64,000 bases of DNA from Taibaiella sp. KBW10 (GTDB lineage Bacteria; Bacteroidota; Bacteroidia; Chitinophagales; Chitinophagaceae), in assembly GCF_003852495.1 (NCBI RefSeq), contig NZ_QAJI01000001.1:256786-320785 (forward strand), written 5' to 3'. The notes beneath the pieces are model-generated. The model did no database searches and was not told the origin of the DNA. It saw only the letters and a program-made list of their open reading frames with translations. This document shows, piece by piece, positions 62,959 through 64,000 of this stretch. A program made the translations under genes and the position numbers. Every line of letters begins with the position of its first letter. The stretch's first letter is position 1.

Positions 62959-64000
62959 ATGGGAATTATTATTACATTTTTACTCTTATGTTGCGTCTTT
63001 TTTACCGTTGGACAATCGTCTGCACTTGCTGCAGCCCAACCGGAAGAGGAAGATAAAAACAGGCCAACGGTAAGTTTGCTCACCAACTATTACGATCAGG
63101 ACGGAGATCATGGTGCGGTAAATGGTGGTATCGGGTCTCAAAAATTAGAAAGTTTTACACAGGAGGCACATATATACCTTCCGGCGCAGGACCGTCCGGC
63201 AAGCTTAAAACTCAGTGCCGGCATCGATCATTTCACCTCTGCCTCTTTACGATTAATCGATAAGTATAAAACATCGGCCAGTGCTGCACTCGGAGATGTA
63301 AGCGGTAAAGAAACCCGCGTGTTCGGCAGCCTGGGTTATGAATATGAAAACAAAAAAGCAAAAACAATTTCCTCTTTAGGCTTTGGGTATTCCCAGGAAT
63401 ACGACGTACGCTCACTTAGCCTGAACCTGGGTTGGAGTAAGGAAATGCCGGCTGCTAACTTATTATACCAATTTGGACTCAGTGCATTAGCTGATCGCTG
63501 GCTGGTGATCTATCCGGGAGAATTCAGAAATCAAACAATGGGCTATGCTAATAGTAATGGCGGAAGCAATGGAAGTGGCGGAAGCGGTAACGGCAGTGGT
63601 GGCGGAAGTGGAAGTGGCGGCAGCGGAGGGAGTAATGGTAGTGGGGGCGGAAGCCATGGGCAAAGCGGTGCCAGCGTAGATACAACTCAGGTTCCCGTCG
63701 GCTATGCGACGCCTATTGACATAGCCAATAGTCCTACTGCTACAAAAAACGGGAAAACATATCCCATCGACTGGCGTTATTCCGTCAATATGACCCATAA
63801 ACTTAACTATGTACTTCATCCCAGAGTAAATGGTGCCGTAGGCCTGGATTTTACTTTTCAATCAGGTTTACTCTCTACCCCATTTTACCGGGTTTATTTT
63901 AATGACGGGGTGCTCAATGAACTGGATAAAGAAGTCCGTATTGAGCGGCTTCCTCGTGTACGATACCGGGCGGCGATATACAACCGGTTAAATTATCAAC
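62959..64000 (+). CDS. DUF3570 family protein, truncated by the window end
   Basis: Open from ATG 62959 to the window edge with no stop. Signal peptide ends near AALAAAQP. Then EDKNRPTVSLLTNYYDQDGDHGAVNGGIGSQ (split over strands), SFTQEAHIYLPA and barrel-type strands, as in DUF3570. A Gly/Ser-rich low-complexity insert lies at about residues 198-239 (63550-63675). Proteins of this family are predicted outer-membrane barrels. The C-terminus is outside the window, so length and completeness cannot be judged. Confidence 0.85.
   Translation, partial: MGIIITFLLLCCVFFTVGQSSALAAAQPEEEDKNRPTVSLLTNYYDQDGDHGAVNGGIGSQKLESFTQEAHIYLPAQDRPASLKLSAGIDHFTSASLRLIDKYKTSASAALGDVSGKETRVFGSLGYEYENKKAKTISSLGFGYSQEYDVRSLSLNLGWSKEMPAANLLYQFGLSALADRWLVIYPGEFRNQTMGYANSNGGSNGSGGSGNGSGGGSGSGGSGGSNGSGGGSHGQSGASVDTTQVPVGYATPIDIANSPTATKNGKTYPIDWRYSVNMTHKLNYVLHPRVNGAVGLDFTFQSGLLSTPFYRVYFNDGVLNELDKEVRIERLPRVRYRAAIYNRLNYQ

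Overview
The window looks like chromosomal DNA of a Bacteroidota bacterium, probably of the Chitinophagales/Chitinophagaceae type (genus not claimed). Evidence: seven proteins end in type IX secretion (T9SS) sorting domains (six type A, one gliding-type/CHU_C); recurrent Bacteroidota -7 promoter boxes (TAnnTTTG); few Shine-Dalgarno sites; futalosine-type menaquinone synthesis (MqnD); CcmF/CcmE cytochrome c maturation; BlaI/M56 pairs; and DUF4266/DUF3570 proteins. No T9SS machinery genes, tRNA, rRNA, CRISPR array, transposase or prophage were seen.

Layout. 0-5.3 kb (minus strand): NADPH-dependent FMN reductase and GNAT, CorA, a small membrane protein, and an operon of a 41-aa single-span protein, an SSS symporter and a GH3 (NagZ-like) lipoprotein that suggests muropeptide recycling. 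5.4-6.8 kb: lipoamide dehydrogenase. 7-22.9 kb: three giant T9SS surface proteins (2096, 1923 and 1064 aa), mosaic paralogues whose first two members share an almost identical 391-bp 3' end including the terminator. 23-32.9 kb: cmk, mqnD, a BlaR/BlaI pair with a visible operator, L-serine dehydratase, an LRR-type T9SS protein and EF-G. 33-36 kb: a SAM-I riboswitch driving a cystathionine gamma-synthase-type gene and homoserine dehydrogenase. 36-47.4 kb: a CHU_C surface protein, ribosomal L25 and PRPP synthetase, a SatD-like pair, ferritin, a PIF1-like helicase, and CcmE (CxxxY variant) with CcmF. 47.4-50.8 kb: small conserved and hypothetical envelope proteins.

50.9-57.0 kb is the most interesting region: an NAD/ADP-ribose gene island with NAMPT (NadV), a phosphatase, a 2OG-Fe(II) oxygenase, KptA RNA 2'-phosphotransferase, NADAR, a short PRPP-synthetase paralogue and an NrtR-type Nudix/winged-helix regulator. 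A palindromic operator (TTTGCGT-N7-ACGCAAA) sits at the same place, overlapping the -7 box, in front of nrtR, the prs paralogue and nadV. This predicts one NAD-responsive regulon. A 276-bp multi-hairpin intergenic element lies in the middle of it.

57-64 kb: two small membrane proteins (one with an L7/L12-like helical motif), a CotH-family and a YCF48-like T9SS protein, then a thioredoxin, ApbE (without a signal peptide), DUF4266 lipoprotein and DUF3570 cluster. The last gene runs off the window end.
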